Assembly: GCA_004296455.1 (NCBI GenBank)
Contig: AP018280.1
Location: 4,340,001-4,404,000, forward strand
Source of the DNA: Calothrix sp. NIES-4101
Lineage (GTDB): Bacteria > Cyanobacteriota > Cyanobacteriia > Cyanobacteriales > Nostocaceae
Length of the DNA stretch: 64,000 bases
Reading direction: 5' to 3'
The notes beneath the pieces were generated by a model that worked only from the letters and a program-made list of their open reading frames with translations, was not told the DNA's origin and searched no databases. Below are positions 28,205 to 38,451 of this stretch, piece by piece (the first letter of the stretch is position 1; each line of letters opens with the position of its first letter). Made by a program: the position numbers and the translations under genes.

Positions 28205-29317
28205 TTAAGATAGCTGTCTAGAATTTACAACCTTAGATATTTGCGATTTTAAAAAGTAATAACTTGGGCGTAATGAAATAAATGAACGCCGTGCATCAAA
28301 GAAAAGCTGCTGTTCCCAGCGAGGCATTGAACACCAATTTTTATAGGCTGGTACTGCAACGTTAGTTAGAAAACTTTGCCATCTTGCCACCATATTATCT
28401 GGTTGTGTTTCTTTGGCGCGCAAGTAACCATTTTCAACCATTGCGTGGCGCAGTTCTTTATTATCCCGAAGCCGCTTGAGAGATAATATTACCTCCTCTA
28501 GTGAAGTTGCCTCCAGGTAATCTAAATCACTTTTTCTCTCAGCCAGAAATGCTGATTCATGACTTAAAATTGCCGGTATGCCTGCGTGCCATGCACTATA
28601 AAGTTTTGAGGCGGGTTTTCCTCGCCAACCATTTTGTTGGCCAAAGCTTCGTATAGCTAGAATTACATCAGTATCACTATAATTATGCCATTCATCGTGG
28701 TTCAATTTCTTCTGAAACTTCAATCCTAAATTTTTGAGATGCTCGTACCAAGTGCAATTACGAAATTCTGGTACTAAGTTTATTTCATTACCAAGGAAAG
28801 TCACATTCTCAAAGGTATCGCCTCGGTTATGATCACGAGGAATAATGGAAGGCTGAGGCCAGTGGGGGATAAAGTGGCTTTCCCAAAGTGTCATAAAACG
28901 TTTTGGTATCGCTTGATAGGGGTTTTGAACCACATGAAGTTGTGCATAAGGATGTCTATCCACATCTGCTCGAAGGCAAACCATTAGTAACTTTGAACCT
29001 GGCTGTATGGAATTATCAAGAAAGTCTCGATGCGAAATAACAATCCCCTCATCAGGTATCGTTTCTACGAGCTTACACGGAAAACCATAGTCATTGAGAT
29101 AAAGATAGGTTTGTAATGTCCAAAAGCAACCCCCACTCTGCATGGGAGATATAGAATGTTGATCGCATTGCCATTGCCAATAAGATGCAACATTTTCAGG
29201 CAACTTGCTAGTTAACTTACTAATTAGAGGGAAATAAAAGTGAATAGGTGGTAAATTTATGGTTTTACTATAAATCTCAAAATTCTTTTCAGCAGATAAG
29301 TTATTAAAATCAGACAT
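28205..29317 (-). CDS. Putative glycosyltransferase (GT-B-like, unassigned family)
   Basis: A 370-residue protein. Readable landmarks are PDEGIVISHRDFLDNSI, HVVQNPYQAIPKRFM, VTFLGNEINLVPEF, and a C-terminal segment KPASKLYSAWHAGIPAILSH followed by LDYLEATSLEEVILSLKRL. This last part resembles the donor-site region of GT-B enzymes, where a conserved acidic residue contacts the sugar. The N-terminal QSGGCFWTLQTYLYLNDYGF is unusual. The glycosyltransferase call rests on these and on context. Confidence 0.6.
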   Translation of the reverse strand: MSDFNNLSAEKNFEIYSKTINLPPIHFYFPLISKLTSKLPENVASYWQWQCDQHSISPMQSGGCFWTLQTYLYLNDYGFPCKLVETIPDEGIVISHRDFLDNSIQPGSKLLMVCLRADVDRHPYAQLHVVQNPYQAIPKRFMTLWESHFIPHWPQPSIIPRDHNRGDTFENVTFLGNEINLVPEFRNCTWYEHLKNLGLKFQKKLNHDEWHNYSDTDVILAIRSFGQQNGWRGKPASKLYSAWHAGIPAILSHESAFLAERKSDLDYLEATSLEEVILSLKRLRDNKELRHAMVENGYLRAKETQPDNMVARWQSFLTNVAVPAYKNWCSMPRWEQQLFFDARRSFISLRPSYYFLKSQISKVVNSRQLS

Positions 29318-29323
29318 GGGTAT

Positions 29324-30328
29324 TTATCCTAACCATTTTTTAAGCTTTTGGAATTTGTAAGAAAGCTTAAGCTGAAGTTTCTTCCAGAAAGTGAATCGCC
29401 AACCTTTCCATGCCGTCTTATCTACATAGCGATAGAAATACTCTTTAAATAGTGCATCGTCAGAATTCCAAGGTTTTGTTGCTGCTGCAAAATGAATAAC
29501 ATAAGGTTTATTTATCAAATTGTTGTAAACATTTTCTGAAAAGGGGCTTTCATTCCAAGAAGCATATTCATAAATCCCTGGAGTAACATTCCATCGGAGA
29601 TCGAGTTCGCCCCATTCTCCTACAAATAGAGCATTCAAAATATCTTGGTCAGCGAAACGTATATAATCTTTGTTTTGTTTAAGGTAATCTATTGCTTTCA
29701 CAGAAATTTGCTCAGAACGCCACTTTTTTATGTTGATAAAAATAACACCTGAATTAAAATATTTTTCATTTGGATTGATTCCTAATTCTTGATAATTCAA
29801 TATTCCATTATGAGATGAGATTGAGTGAATCCATATATCTTGTGCTGCTAATAAATAGTTATCTCCTAAGTTTTTTTGCCAAAGTTTATCTAAATCTTCT
29901 TCAACTACTAAGTCACAGTCTAGGTAAATTGCCTTTTCAACGTTGTCGGGTAAAAGATCGGCAATAAATAATCTGTAATAGGCAGCAATAGTCAGGTGTT
30001 TTTTAGCTTGTCCATTTGTTAAAGTGTATTTGACTACATCCTCAAGTTTTTTAACTAGAGAATCTGGTCTATGGATAAACTCGATCTCAGAATTTTTGGA
30101 ACCAAGCGTTTTTAATATTTTTTTCTTATTCTTGTTCTGGATGCCTCCATCAATGATAAATAAAGTTATCTTGCGATCGCTCTTAATATTTTCAATTACA
30201 GAACGCGCCATAACTGCTAGAGGCATTGCATATTTATCATCGGCGGCACAAACTACAACGATAGGTTCTTCTTTTTGATGAGTCTCGAAGCATTTTTCAC
30301 GATTTAAGTTGTCAACATTTGTAAACAT
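29324..30328 (-). CDS. Glycosyltransferase family 8 (LgtC-like)
   Basis: A 334-residue GT-A enzyme: VVVCAADDKYAMPLAVMARS at the start, the metal-binding AIYLDCDLVVEEDLDKLW (DxD), then YFNSGVIFINIKKWR, FADQDILNALF and HFAAATKPWNSD, the full set of GT8 landmarks. The family transfers galactose or glucose with retention. It has a basic C-terminal tail (LQLKLSYKFQKLKKWL) likely to bind membrane, as in LgtC. Confidence 0.9.
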   Translation of the reverse strand: MFTNVDNLNREKCFETHQKEEPIVVVCAADDKYAMPLAVMARSVIENIKSDRKITLFIIDGGIQNKNKKKILKTLGSKNSEIEFIHRPDSLVKKLEDVVKYTLTNGQAKKHLTIAAYYRLFIADLLPDNVEKAIYLDCDLVVEEDLDKLWQKNLGDNYLLAAQDIWIHSISSHNGILNYQELGINPNEKYFNSGVIFINIKKWRSEQISVKAIDYLKQNKDYIRFADQDILNALFVGEWGELDLRWNVTPGIYEYASWNESPFSENVYNNLINKPYVIHFAAATKPWNSDDALFKEYFYRYVDKTAWKGWRFTFWKKLQLKLSYKFQKLKKWLG

Positions 30329-30466
30329 GGCAATACTTTGTGATTATTTATTGATATTAATTAGCGTGAACAAAATGATTAATTTTGCACAACCACTTAG
30401 TATGGCTATTAAAACCATTCAGGCAATAGATAGGGCAAACGCAAGAAAATTTATTCGTTGTATCTT

Positions 30467-32194
30467 TTAGCGATCACCTTTTCCGAAACTGACAGAAGAG
30501 AGGTATGATCGGTAAAAGTAGTAATTACAGCGAAACCATTCAGGTAGTAATAGTTTAAATGGATAATTAGAAATCCCGTACTGCTTGATGAGATCGAGCC
30601 AACAGCAAAACCTTTTGTCCGTAGGCATCAATGGCAAATACCACTGAAGCATCCTATCGCAACTCATTTCTGTATCTGAACCAAATACACGAGGTATTAA
30701 AACATCTGGTTCATCCAGAATTACTCTATCTATAGGATGAGACGAGACAGAAATTGGGGCCAAAGTCGGTATATAAGCATAAATATCCTCCAGAGTTCGT
30801 TGCCAACTCTTTCCTACATGAGTATCTATAATTTTTTGTCTTGTTGCCTTCCCCAGCGTATTTCGATATTCCTCATCTTGAACTAACTTTGAAAGCACTG
30901 ATGTGTATTCTTCTAAATCTCCCACATGAATTAACTTATTCGTCAAACCTGGGGCATCAGCACCGAGAATAGCGCAAGCTTCGGAAGCATAAGGAAACCG
31001 ACTCACCAAGGGAATTTCATAACAACCAGCTTCCAGCAAAGAGGTATTTGAGGAAAAAGGGTATGAGTCTACATAGATATCAGCTGCTTGGTAATAAACA
31101 TCGGTATTATCAGTTTCACTGAAAGATTTAATTCTTCCATTAGTTTGTTGAATTGCATTTGACCAATCTTGGCGATCACCAGCCCCAATCACAATAAGAA
31201 TGGCATTCTGATGTTGTTTCAACAATGGCACATGTGCATCAGCAAAGCTTGTACCATTGATAGTCTTGTACTTTATCCCTCTAGCTATAGAGAGGACTAC
31301 AACACTATCTTCAGGAAGATTAAGCTGTCGTTTTGCCTCAATACGTGAAAGTGTACGATGAATTGGTTCTAAATTGATGGGCAATAATACATTACGCTTC
31401 GCTTCAATGCCTCGACGCTGACGCGCGATTTGCATTCCAGAATCACGCAGGCTAATCACAACATCACTCACACTCGCTCCTAACCAGAAGATGTGATCGC
31501 CATGATCCAAAAACGCAATTGGTGGACATTGCTCTTTATTAGCAAAGGTGATAACTGGGAGTACATCGTAATTATGGATATGTAGCACAACCAAGTCGGC
31601 ATCGGATGCAAGCTCTCTTAATTGTTTTGCCCAGGAAACAATACTACCGACGCGATTATTTAAAGTATATATTTTGCCGTCGCTGTTGCTTACAGCATCC
31701 CTCAAAAGCTTAGGAACTTTATTGGGAAACTGTCGCGTTAGAACAAGGGAGTGAGAACGTTCCCTATCTCGGTCGATCCATCGCCGTAGCATTTTGGAAT
31801 GCCCTCCGATTGACACCATTGAAGTACCAACATGCAATATTTTCCTAGGAAATTTGGTAGAGAGAGCATTTTTCCTGATGTAAGGAGTACTTTTGATAAC
31901 CTGCCGACCTATTGTCAGAAGGATATGTTCTAGTTCTGGGCTAACAAAAAGACCTGGGTGTTTACTGGTAGCGTAGCTGGCTGCCATTTCTCCATAGATA
32001 GCTGCCGTTTCATAATCTTTACGCTCTAAGGAATCTTTTGCCTGAGCCACTAGCTTGCGAAATTCGCTGAAGTTCTGCGAAATTAAATGCTTGCCTTCTT
32101 CACTCCAAGAATTTAGAGTATCTCCAACCATTGTATTTTTCACATCATTTTCTCCATTGCTAGTGATACCATTTTTAAAACTCAACACAACCAA
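30467..32194 (-). CDS. Large GT-B glycosyltransferase with N-terminal extension
   Basis: A 575-residue protein. About 110 residues of helical, TPR-like sequence (AQAKDSLERKDYETAAIYGE) precede a GT-B core with KILHVGTSMVSIGGHSKML, VLHIHNYDVLPVITF, SVVVLSIARGIKYKTINGT and VDSYPFSSNTSLLEAGCYEI in the donor domain. A further 80 residues follow. It may extend the chain or act on a protein-linked glycan. A later start at MVGDTLNSW (residue 22) is possible. Confidence 0.75.
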   Translation of the reverse strand: MVVLSFKNGITSNGENDVKNTMVGDTLNSWSEEGKHLISQNFSEFRKLVAQAKDSLERKDYETAAIYGEMAASYATSKHPGLFVSPELEHILLTIGRQVIKSTPYIRKNALSTKFPRKILHVGTSMVSIGGHSKMLRRWIDRDRERSHSLVLTRQFPNKVPKLLRDAVSNSDGKIYTLNNRVGSIVSWAKQLRELASDADLVVLHIHNYDVLPVITFANKEQCPPIAFLDHGDHIFWLGASVSDVVISLRDSGMQIARQRRGIEAKRNVLLPINLEPIHRTLSRIEAKRQLNLPEDSVVVLSIARGIKYKTINGTSFADAHVPLLKQHQNAILIVIGAGDRQDWSNAIQQTNGRIKSFSETDNTDVYYQAADIYVDSYPFSSNTSLLEAGCYEIPLVSRFPYASEACAILGADAPGLTNKLIHVGDLEEYTSVLSKLVQDEEYRNTLGKATRQKIIDTHVGKSWQRTLEDIYAYIPTLAPISVSSHPIDRVILDEPDVLIPRVFGSDTEMSCDRMLQWYLPLMPTDKRFCCWLDLIKQYGISNYPFKLLLPEWFRCNYYFYRSYLSSVSFGKGDR

Positions 32195-32224
32195 CTTTAA
32201 TGCTTAACTATTTTCTGTTGGGAT

Positions 32225-35200
32225 TTAGATGATAGTAATTCCAGGACTGGGAGTTTGAGGCTTTGCTCCCATATCTGCAAAAACATTGACGGCAATTTGC
32301 TGAACACGAGGATCAACTCGCTGTATCCCCAATGGGTTTGGAACATTATCGTCATCTAATCCCCACATCCATTGAATAGAACCCGTTGAAAAAACCTTCG
32401 CACCACTCGGGGCTGTATAACGAACAGTGTTAGCAATATTAGTATTTGTTCCTGGAGGAAGTGGAGGAAGTGTACCAAACGGGGTAACTGGTGATTGCGA
32501 TAAAGTTATAATTCCAGGTGGAGTAAAACCATTATTGACTACTGCATCCCACTCATATCCAACTAATCCTGGAAGAATATCCCCATTCTGGAGACCAGTA
32601 TAAGCATAGTAAGGATCTGAACTGTTAGTTACTACGTGATTGAATCCTCTGTAAATTACATCTCCCCCAAGTGCGCCGTTATCCCCTATATACATAATTC
32701 CGAGCAATGAGTTTTCGGGTCTATTCAATTCAGGACTACGGAACAAAGTTGTTGCCTGAGAAATATCATCTTGTGCAACTGGATCGAGTGCCCAATCTTG
32801 TTTATAAGCAACCATAACGCGGTTAGGTTCTCCAGTGCTTGAAGGCTCAAATCGCACTCGCCAGTATGCTGTATTGGCTGAGAAAAACGCTAAATTGATG
32901 CCGTTATCACGAGCTTGTTCAACATTATCGAACATTTCCATCGACCAATACTCATCATGACCAACGGATAAAAAAGTTTTTTGAGAATACAATTGTAAAG
33001 GATTTTCGTGAACATCAATATTTGTGTAATAGGAAACCTCATAGCCTTGGGATTCAAGCCATCTAGCCATATTGTATTCCCAAGTCAAGCTACTGTGAAA
33101 ACTTGATCTATTAGCGAAACTCCAGTATTGAAAAGGTCGATCAAAAGATACTTTATAAGCTTGCTGACCACCCAGACTGTTAGAGGTATACGTACTATAG
33201 CCACCATAGTTGTTGTAAGCTGCATTGGTTGTGACGCTACTTTGGAATCCAATATCTGCTGGGCGATTGTCATCCCTGACCACGAATTCCACTTGATTTT
33301 CTTTACCAGTTCTAATATCTATCAATTTAGCGATATATAGACCACTAGTCCAGTCATTACCAACCTGTAGATTATAGGAATTATTCCAGTCAAACTCTGC
33401 TATCCTAGTGCTTGGGTCAATTGTAACATCGGACTGGGTAGTGCCATTAAGCAACCCGCTACTAGTAATGAATCGACCTCCAGCTCCCCCGTAGTAACCT
33501 AATCGATAAATATCAATTTTGTACTGTCCAGGTTGAGCTAAAGAAACCTTAAACGGCAAGGACTCACCTTTATTTACGCTTGTAGCTGTAGCGTATCCTA
33601 TAATCTCGTCATTGATAGCCAGGTTAGAGAGATTAAGTTCCCAATCTCTAGTTCCAGGTTTTTGGTTTTCCAAAACAATTTGATTCTGAGCAGCTACATT
33701 CACTCCCAAACTGGAGATATTCTCACTACTACCAAGATTATCAATGTAATTCGCTAGCACTCGCACTTGCTGTTCCAAGAAAGCAGTAGTTAATGCGAAG
33801 GACTTCTGCGTAGCTCCACTAATATTACTCCAGGTGTTGTTTACTAATTGCTGCCACTGATAAGTGATGGAACTTTCACTAAATCCATCGGCATCAAAAA
33901 TATTTGCTTGCAGGGTATTATTTATCGTAGCACTCCCACCTAACATAACTATACCAATGTCATTGACATTAGCAATAGCTGCGGTTGGGGTGCTGAAGAT
34001 GTTTTCGCTACTACCCAAAGCATCTACATAGGTGGCGTTGACCCGAACTTCTCTACCGACTTGTGCTTGGTTCAGTGTCAAGGTTTGTCCGCTAGCTCCA
34101 CTAATATTAGACCAGGTATTATTGACCAACTGCTGCCACTGATAGGTAATGGCACTTCCAGCTAGCCCATCTGAGTCTGCAACTGTGGCTGTAAGGGTTT
34201 GATTTTGTGTTGGTGTACCACCACTAATTGTTACCGTACCTGGATTGTTGTTGCTGGGTGTTTGTAGAGGGGCAAACACAATATCTCGATAATAATTACT
34301 ATTACGGGTAGATTGAGTTGGCAATGTTCCTGGGGTGCCAAATACTCCATTAGAACCATCAGCTATTGTACGGATATCTCCACTAGCTACTACATTGTTG
34401 AAGGCATCGAGTGTTCTGGCATAATAGCCATTGCTATTGACCGAAACTACATAGGTCGTATTGGCGGCAATCGTTAGGGGAGTAGCCAAAGCTTGCTCTT
34501 GCCAGCCTGATGCCGTTTCATTGGTGAAAGTAACGCTAGCTAATAGTTGCCCCGTACTCGACCAAATTTTACCTATGTGAGTACCGCTTTCGTTTGGTGT
34601 TTTCCAGTAGCGAACCGATTGAATCTGCCCTGCTGTCACACTTTGAAATTCTAATCCCAGTTCGTATTGTGCCCCTCCGTCTGTTAAGTTGATATCAGTC
34701 GGAGTCGTCGTCGGCGCAAAAAAGGTTTGCAAGTTAAAGGCAATTGGAATGGTTGCAGAACTGAAGATGTTTTCGCTAGTTCCTAAAGTGTCAGTATATG
34801 TTGCATTGACCCGAACTTGATTACCGAGCAAACTACTGTTTAGTGTTAGTGTCTGGTTAATCTCTCCATTGATATTTGTCCAGGTGTTATTGACTAACTT
34901 CTGCCATTGATAAGCAATAGTTACCCCGTTCAATCCATCAATATCTGTAACTGCTGCTGTGAGAGTATTTCCCTGTGCAGCCGTTCCGGTGATGCTAACT
35001 ATACCAATGTCATTGATATTAGCAATAGCTGTGGTTGGAATGCTGAAGATGTTTTCGCTGCTACCCAAAGCATCTACGTAAGTGGCGTTGACCCGAACTT
35101 CTCTACCGACTTGCGCTTGCTTCAGTGTCAAGGTTTGTCCGCTAGCTCCACTAATATTAGACCAGGTATTATTGACCAACTGCTGCCACTGATAGGTAAT

Positions 35201-37387
35201 GGCACTTCCAGCTAGCCCATCTGAGTCTGCAACTGTGGCTGTAAGGGTTTGATTTTGTGTTGGTGTACCACCACTAATTGTTACCGTACCTGGATTGTTG
35301 TTGCTGGGTGTTTGTAGAGGGGCAAACACAATATCTCGATAATAATTACTATTACGGGTAGATTGAGTTGGCAATGTTCCTGGAGTGCCAAATACTCCAT
35401 TAGAACCATCAGCTATTGTACGGATATCTCCACTAGCTACTACATTGTTGAAGGCATCGAGTGTTCTGGCATAATAGCCATTGCTATTGACCGAAACTAC
35501 ATAGGTCGTATTGGCGGCAATCGTTAGGGGAGTAGCCAAAGCTTGCTCTTGCCAGCCTGATGCCGTTTCATTGGTGAAAGTAACGCTAGCTAATAGTTGC
35601 CCCGTACTCGACCAAATTTTACCTATGTGAGTACCGCTTTCGTTTGGTGTTTTCCAGTAGCGAACCGATTGAATCTGCCCTGCTGTCACACTTTGAAATT
35701 CTAATCCCAGTTCGTATTGTGCCCCTCCGTCTGTTAAGTTGATATCAGTCGGAGTCGTCGTCGGCGCAAAAAAGGTTTGCAAGTTAAAGGCAATTGGAAT
35801 GGTTGCAGAACTGAAGATGTTTTCGCTAGTTCCTAAAGTGTCAGTATATGTTGCATTGACCCGAACTTGATTACCGAGCAAACTACTGTTTAGTGTTAGT
35901 GTCTGGTTAATCTCTCCATTGATATTTGTCCAGGTGTTATTGACTAACTTCTGCCATTGATAAGCAATAGTTACCCCGTTCAATCCATCAATATCTGTAA
36001 CTGCTGCTGTGAGAGTATTTCCCTGTGCAGCCGTTCCGGTGATGCTAACTATACCAATGTCATTGATATTAGCAATAGCTGTGGTTGGAATGCTGAAGAT
36101 GTTTTCGCTGCTACCCAAAGCATCTACGTAAGTGGCGTTGACCCGAACTTCTCTACCGACTTGCGCTTGCTTCAGTGTCAAGGTTTGTCCGCTAGCTCCA
36201 CTAATATTAGACCAGGTATTATTGACCAACTGCTGCCACTGATAGGTAATGGCACTTCCAGCTAGCCCATCTGAGTCTGCAACTGTGGCTGTAAGGGTTT
36301 GATTTTGTGTTGGTGTACCACCACTAATTGTTACCGTACCTGGATTGTTGTTGCTGGGTGTTTGTAGAGGGGCAAACACAATATCTCGATAATAATTACT
36401 ATTACGGGTAGATTGAGTTGGCAATGTTCCTGGAGTGCCAAATACTCCATTAGAACCATCAGCTATTGTACGGATATCTCCACTAGCTACTACATTGTTG
36501 AAGGCATCGAGTGTTCTGGCATAATAGCCATTGCTATTGACCGAAACTACATAGGTCGTATTGGCGGCAATCGTTAGGGGAGTAGCCAAAGCTTGCTCTT
36601 GCCAGCCTGATGCCGTTTCATTGGTGAAAGTAACGCTAGCTAATAGTTGCCCCGTACTCGACCAAATTTTACCTATGTGAGTACCGCTTTCGTTTGGTGT
36701 TTTCCAGTAGCGAACCGATTGAATCTGCCCTGCTGTCACACTTTGAAATTCTAATCCCAGTTCGTATTGTGCCCCTCCGTCTGTTAAGTTGATATCAGTC
36801 GGAGTCGTCGTCGGCGCAAAAAAGGATGTGGCAAGTAGCCCTTGATAGTTATTTAGAAAAGATGATGTAAAAGGCGTATCAGTTTCGATGTTCCCGGTTT
36901 TATATTCCAAAACCCAGTCACCACCTTGATAATAGTCACCCGTTAAATTTGTGGAAGCCGCAATATCAGCTCCTGTTAATTTGCTCAAATCTTCAATAAA
37001 AGCTTTCCCTAGTTCTCCATTTGCAACGTTACATCCAAAAAAGAGCATATCTGCATCTGAAGAGAGGGATGAACTCCACTGCTGTAACTCATGTGAGTAT
37101 TGTTGAAGAGAACTAGGAGTAAGAAAAGTTTTACCTAACTGTAATTCGGCAGTATTTCCATGGGAGATAATATTAATCTCTTTAATCTCTTTATGGTTCT
37201 TTAAAGTTTCACTAATTTGAATAATACCATCTTTTGTAGGGTCTAGAATAACTGTCAGACTTGACCTCAAACCTGCCACAATATTCGTAATATCTGAAAC
37301 ATTAGAATCTACAAAAGTAATTGTTTTCGGATTTAGTAATGGATTCCCTAAAGAAGCTTCGAGTACACTTGAATTTTGAAATGACAT
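32225..37387 (-). CDS. Large repeat protein: DUF4347, DUF4082 repeats, C-terminal formamidase-like domain
   Basis: A 1720-residue protein without a signal peptide. Residues about 22-185 are DUF4347 (ISHGNTAELQLGK; DADMLFFGCNVANGELGK; GADIAASTNLTGDYYQGGDW), a module found at the start of type-I-secreted surface proteins. Three units of about 350 residues follow (starting near 187, 537 and 887), each a DUF4082 domain (YELGLEFQSVTAGQIQSVRY) plus Ig-like segments (ITYQWQQLVNNTW). Residues about 1250-1700 resemble the large-subunit fold of N,N-dimethylformamidase (SVGHDEYWSMEMFDNVEQAR; NLAFFSANTAYWRVRFE). A surface role binding or processing the cluster's glycan is inferred. Confidence 0.8.
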   Translation of the reverse strand: MSFQNSSVLEASLGNPLLNPKTITFVDSNVSDITNIVAGLRSSLTVILDPTKDGIIQISETLKNHKEIKEINIISHGNTAELQLGKTFLTPSSLQQYSHELQQWSSSLSSDADMLFFGCNVANGELGKAFIEDLSKLTGADIAASTNLTGDYYQGGDWVLEYKTGNIETDTPFTSSFLNNYQGLLATSFFAPTTTPTDINLTDGGAQYELGLEFQSVTAGQIQSVRYWKTPNESGTHIGKIWSSTGQLLASVTFTNETASGWQEQALATPLTIAANTTYVVSVNSNGYYARTLDAFNNVVASGDIRTIADGSNGVFGTPGTLPTQSTRNSNYYRDIVFAPLQTPSNNNPGTVTISGGTPTQNQTLTATVADSDGLAGSAITYQWQQLVNNTWSNISGASGQTLTLKQAQVGREVRVNATYVDALGSSENIFSIPTTAIANINDIGIVSITGTAAQGNTLTAAVTDIDGLNGVTIAYQWQKLVNNTWTNINGEINQTLTLNSSLLGNQVRVNATYTDTLGTSENIFSSATIPIAFNLQTFFAPTTTPTDINLTDGGAQYELGLEFQSVTAGQIQSVRYWKTPNESGTHIGKIWSSTGQLLASVTFTNETASGWQEQALATPLTIAANTTYVVSVNSNGYYARTLDAFNNVVASGDIRTIADGSNGVFGTPGTLPTQSTRNSNYYRDIVFAPLQTPSNNNPGTVTISGGTPTQNQTLTATVADSDGLAGSAITYQWQQLVNNTWSNISGASGQTLTLKQAQVGREVRVNATYVDALGSSENIFSIPTTAIANINDIGIVSITGTAAQGNTLTAAVTDIDGLNGVTIAYQWQKLVNNTWTNINGEINQTLTLNSSLLGNQVRVNATYTDTLGTSENIFSSATIPIAFNLQTFFAPTTTPTDINLTDGGAQYELGLEFQSVTAGQIQSVRYWKTPNESGTHIGKIWSSTGQLLASVTFTNETASGWQEQALATPLTIAANTTYVVSVNSNGYYARTLDAFNNVVASGDIRTIADGSNGVFGTPGTLPTQSTRNSNYYRDIVFAPLQTPSNNNPGTVTISGGTPTQNQTLTATVADSDGLAGSAITYQWQQLVNNTWSNISGASGQTLTLNQAQVGREVRVNATYVDALGSSENIFSTPTAAIANVNDIGIVMLGGSATINNTLQANIFDADGFSESSITYQWQQLVNNTWSNISGATQKSFALTTAFLEQQVRVLANYIDNLGSSENISSLGVNVAAQNQIVLENQKPGTRDWELNLSNLAINDEIIGYATATSVNKGESLPFKVSLAQPGQYKIDIYRLGYYGGAGGRFITSSGLLNGTTQSDVTIDPSTRIAEFDWNNSYNLQVGNDWTSGLYIAKLIDIRTGKENQVEFVVRDDNRPADIGFQSSVTTNAAYNNYGGYSTYTSNSLGGQQAYKVSFDRPFQYWSFANRSSFHSSLTWEYNMARWLESQGYEVSYYTNIDVHENPLQLYSQKTFLSVGHDEYWSMEMFDNVEQARDNGINLAFFSANTAYWRVRFEPSSTGEPNRVMVAYKQDWALDPVAQDDISQATTLFRSPELNRPENSLLGIMYIGDNGALGGDVIYRGFNHVVTNSSDPYYAYTGLQNGDILPGLVGYEWDAVVNNGFTPPGIITLSQSPVTPFGTLPPLPPGTNTNIANTVRYTAPSGAKVFSTGSIQWMWGLDDDNVPNPLGIQRVDPRVQQIAVNVFADMGAKPQTPSPGITII
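33950..36825 (-). repeat. Tandem 1050-bp coding repeats within the DUF4082 protein
   Basis: Units 35776-36825 and 34726-35775 appear identical line by line at an offset of exactly 1050 bp. A third copy (33950-34725) matches over its first part with single differences (GGGGTGCC versus GGAGTGCC near 34335) and diverges toward its far end. The frame is kept, 350 codons per unit. The pattern indicates recent tandem duplication or gene conversion. Confidence 0.92.
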
Positions 37388-37449
37388 AGATTAATGTATA
37401 GATTATGTATATTTTCTATTTTCAATAAAAGAAGTATCAAACATTAACT

Positions 37450-38448
37450 TCATATCCAATTACATAATACTTCTTGCGATAAAAGTTCTTGTGGTTTATT
37501 TAGTAAGCTCTTGAACCATTCGATTGTCCGATATATACCTTCCTCAATCTCAATTTGCGGAATAAAATCAATAATTTCACTAATAATTTGATTATTTCCT
37601 TTATGTCGCATAACATCACCAGGTCTAGAAGGCTGAATTTGAATAAATTCTGTTGGATTGAGATTAAATTCTCGACATATCAACTCAGCAATATAACGTA
37701 TAGATATTTCTTTACCTCTACAAAGATTGAGAGTTTGGCTATAAACTGCTGCTGGATTACTAACAACTTTAATGACTGCTTGTGCAGCTTCTTCGACATA
37801 AAGAAAATCACGAGTTTGGTTTCCACTACCAAATAAGACCAATGGCTGACGATTCATTGCTCTAACAATCATTTTAGGAATTACTTCACCTCTACATCCT
37901 TGCCAATGTGAATTAGGACCATACATATTAAACGGACGAATAGTTGTCCAACATAAGCCATAAGTACGACCGAAACTGTATACGTACATATCCTGAGCAA
38001 CTTTAGCAGCAGCATAGGGAGTTTCAGGATTTAGTGGATGTTTTTCGTCCATAGGGACATAGACTGCGGAGCCGTACACTTCTGATGAAGAACAATTTAG
38101 AAATAAATCAACCTGATTTTCTTTTGCAGCCTCCAAGCAGTTAAGTGTCCCATCCACAATCACCTTGTTCACTCGAAAAGGCTCTTTAATGGATTGCCGT
38201 AAATCTAATACTGCTAAATGAATGACAGTCTTACAGCCCATAAAAGCGTGATCTACATCATCTTTATTTGTGATATCACCGTGAATCACAGTGAGTTGGG
38301 GATGTTTACAAACTGAACCTAAGTGCGACATCTTACCATTAGAAAAGTTGTCTAAAACAACAACTTCATTTCCTAGTGCAAGTAGGCGCATCACCACATG
38401 AGAGCCTAAAAAACCTGCACCACCCGTTACAACAATTTTTTGTCTCAT
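37450..38448 (-). CDS. NAD-dependent sugar-nucleotide epimerase/dehydratase (extended SDR)
   Basis: A 332-residue protein. The NAD-binding site is VTGGAGFLGSHVVMRLLALG, then VVLDNFSNGK, and the catalytic region is NCSSSEVYGS with PYAAAKVAQD (YxxxK) and TTIRPFNMYGP. It resembles UDP-glucose/UDP-glucuronate 4-epimerases and decarboxylases. With the three genes that follow in the amino-sugar module it probably prepares the nucleotide sugar precursor. Confidence 0.87.
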   Translation of the reverse strand: MRQKIVVTGGAGFLGSHVVMRLLALGNEVVVLDNFSNGKMSHLGSVCKHPQLTVIHGDITNKDDVDHAFMGCKTVIHLAVLDLRQSIKEPFRVNKVIVDGTLNCLEAAKENQVDLFLNCSSSEVYGSAVYVPMDEKHPLNPETPYAAAKVAQDMYVYSFGRTYGLCWTTIRPFNMYGPNSHWQGCRGEVIPKMIVRAMNRQPLVLFGSGNQTRDFLYVEEAAQAVIKVVSNPAAVYSQTLNLCRGKEISIRYIAELICREFNLNPTEFIQIQPSRPGDVMRHKGNNQIISEIIDFIPQIEIEEGIYRTIEWFKSLLNKPQELLSQEVLCNWI

Positions 38449-38451
38449 ATT

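Noticed and set aside
34907-36265. Two identical 102-codon plus-strand ORFs
   Set aside because: They are antisense copies created by the 1050-bp tandem repeat of the minus-strand gene.
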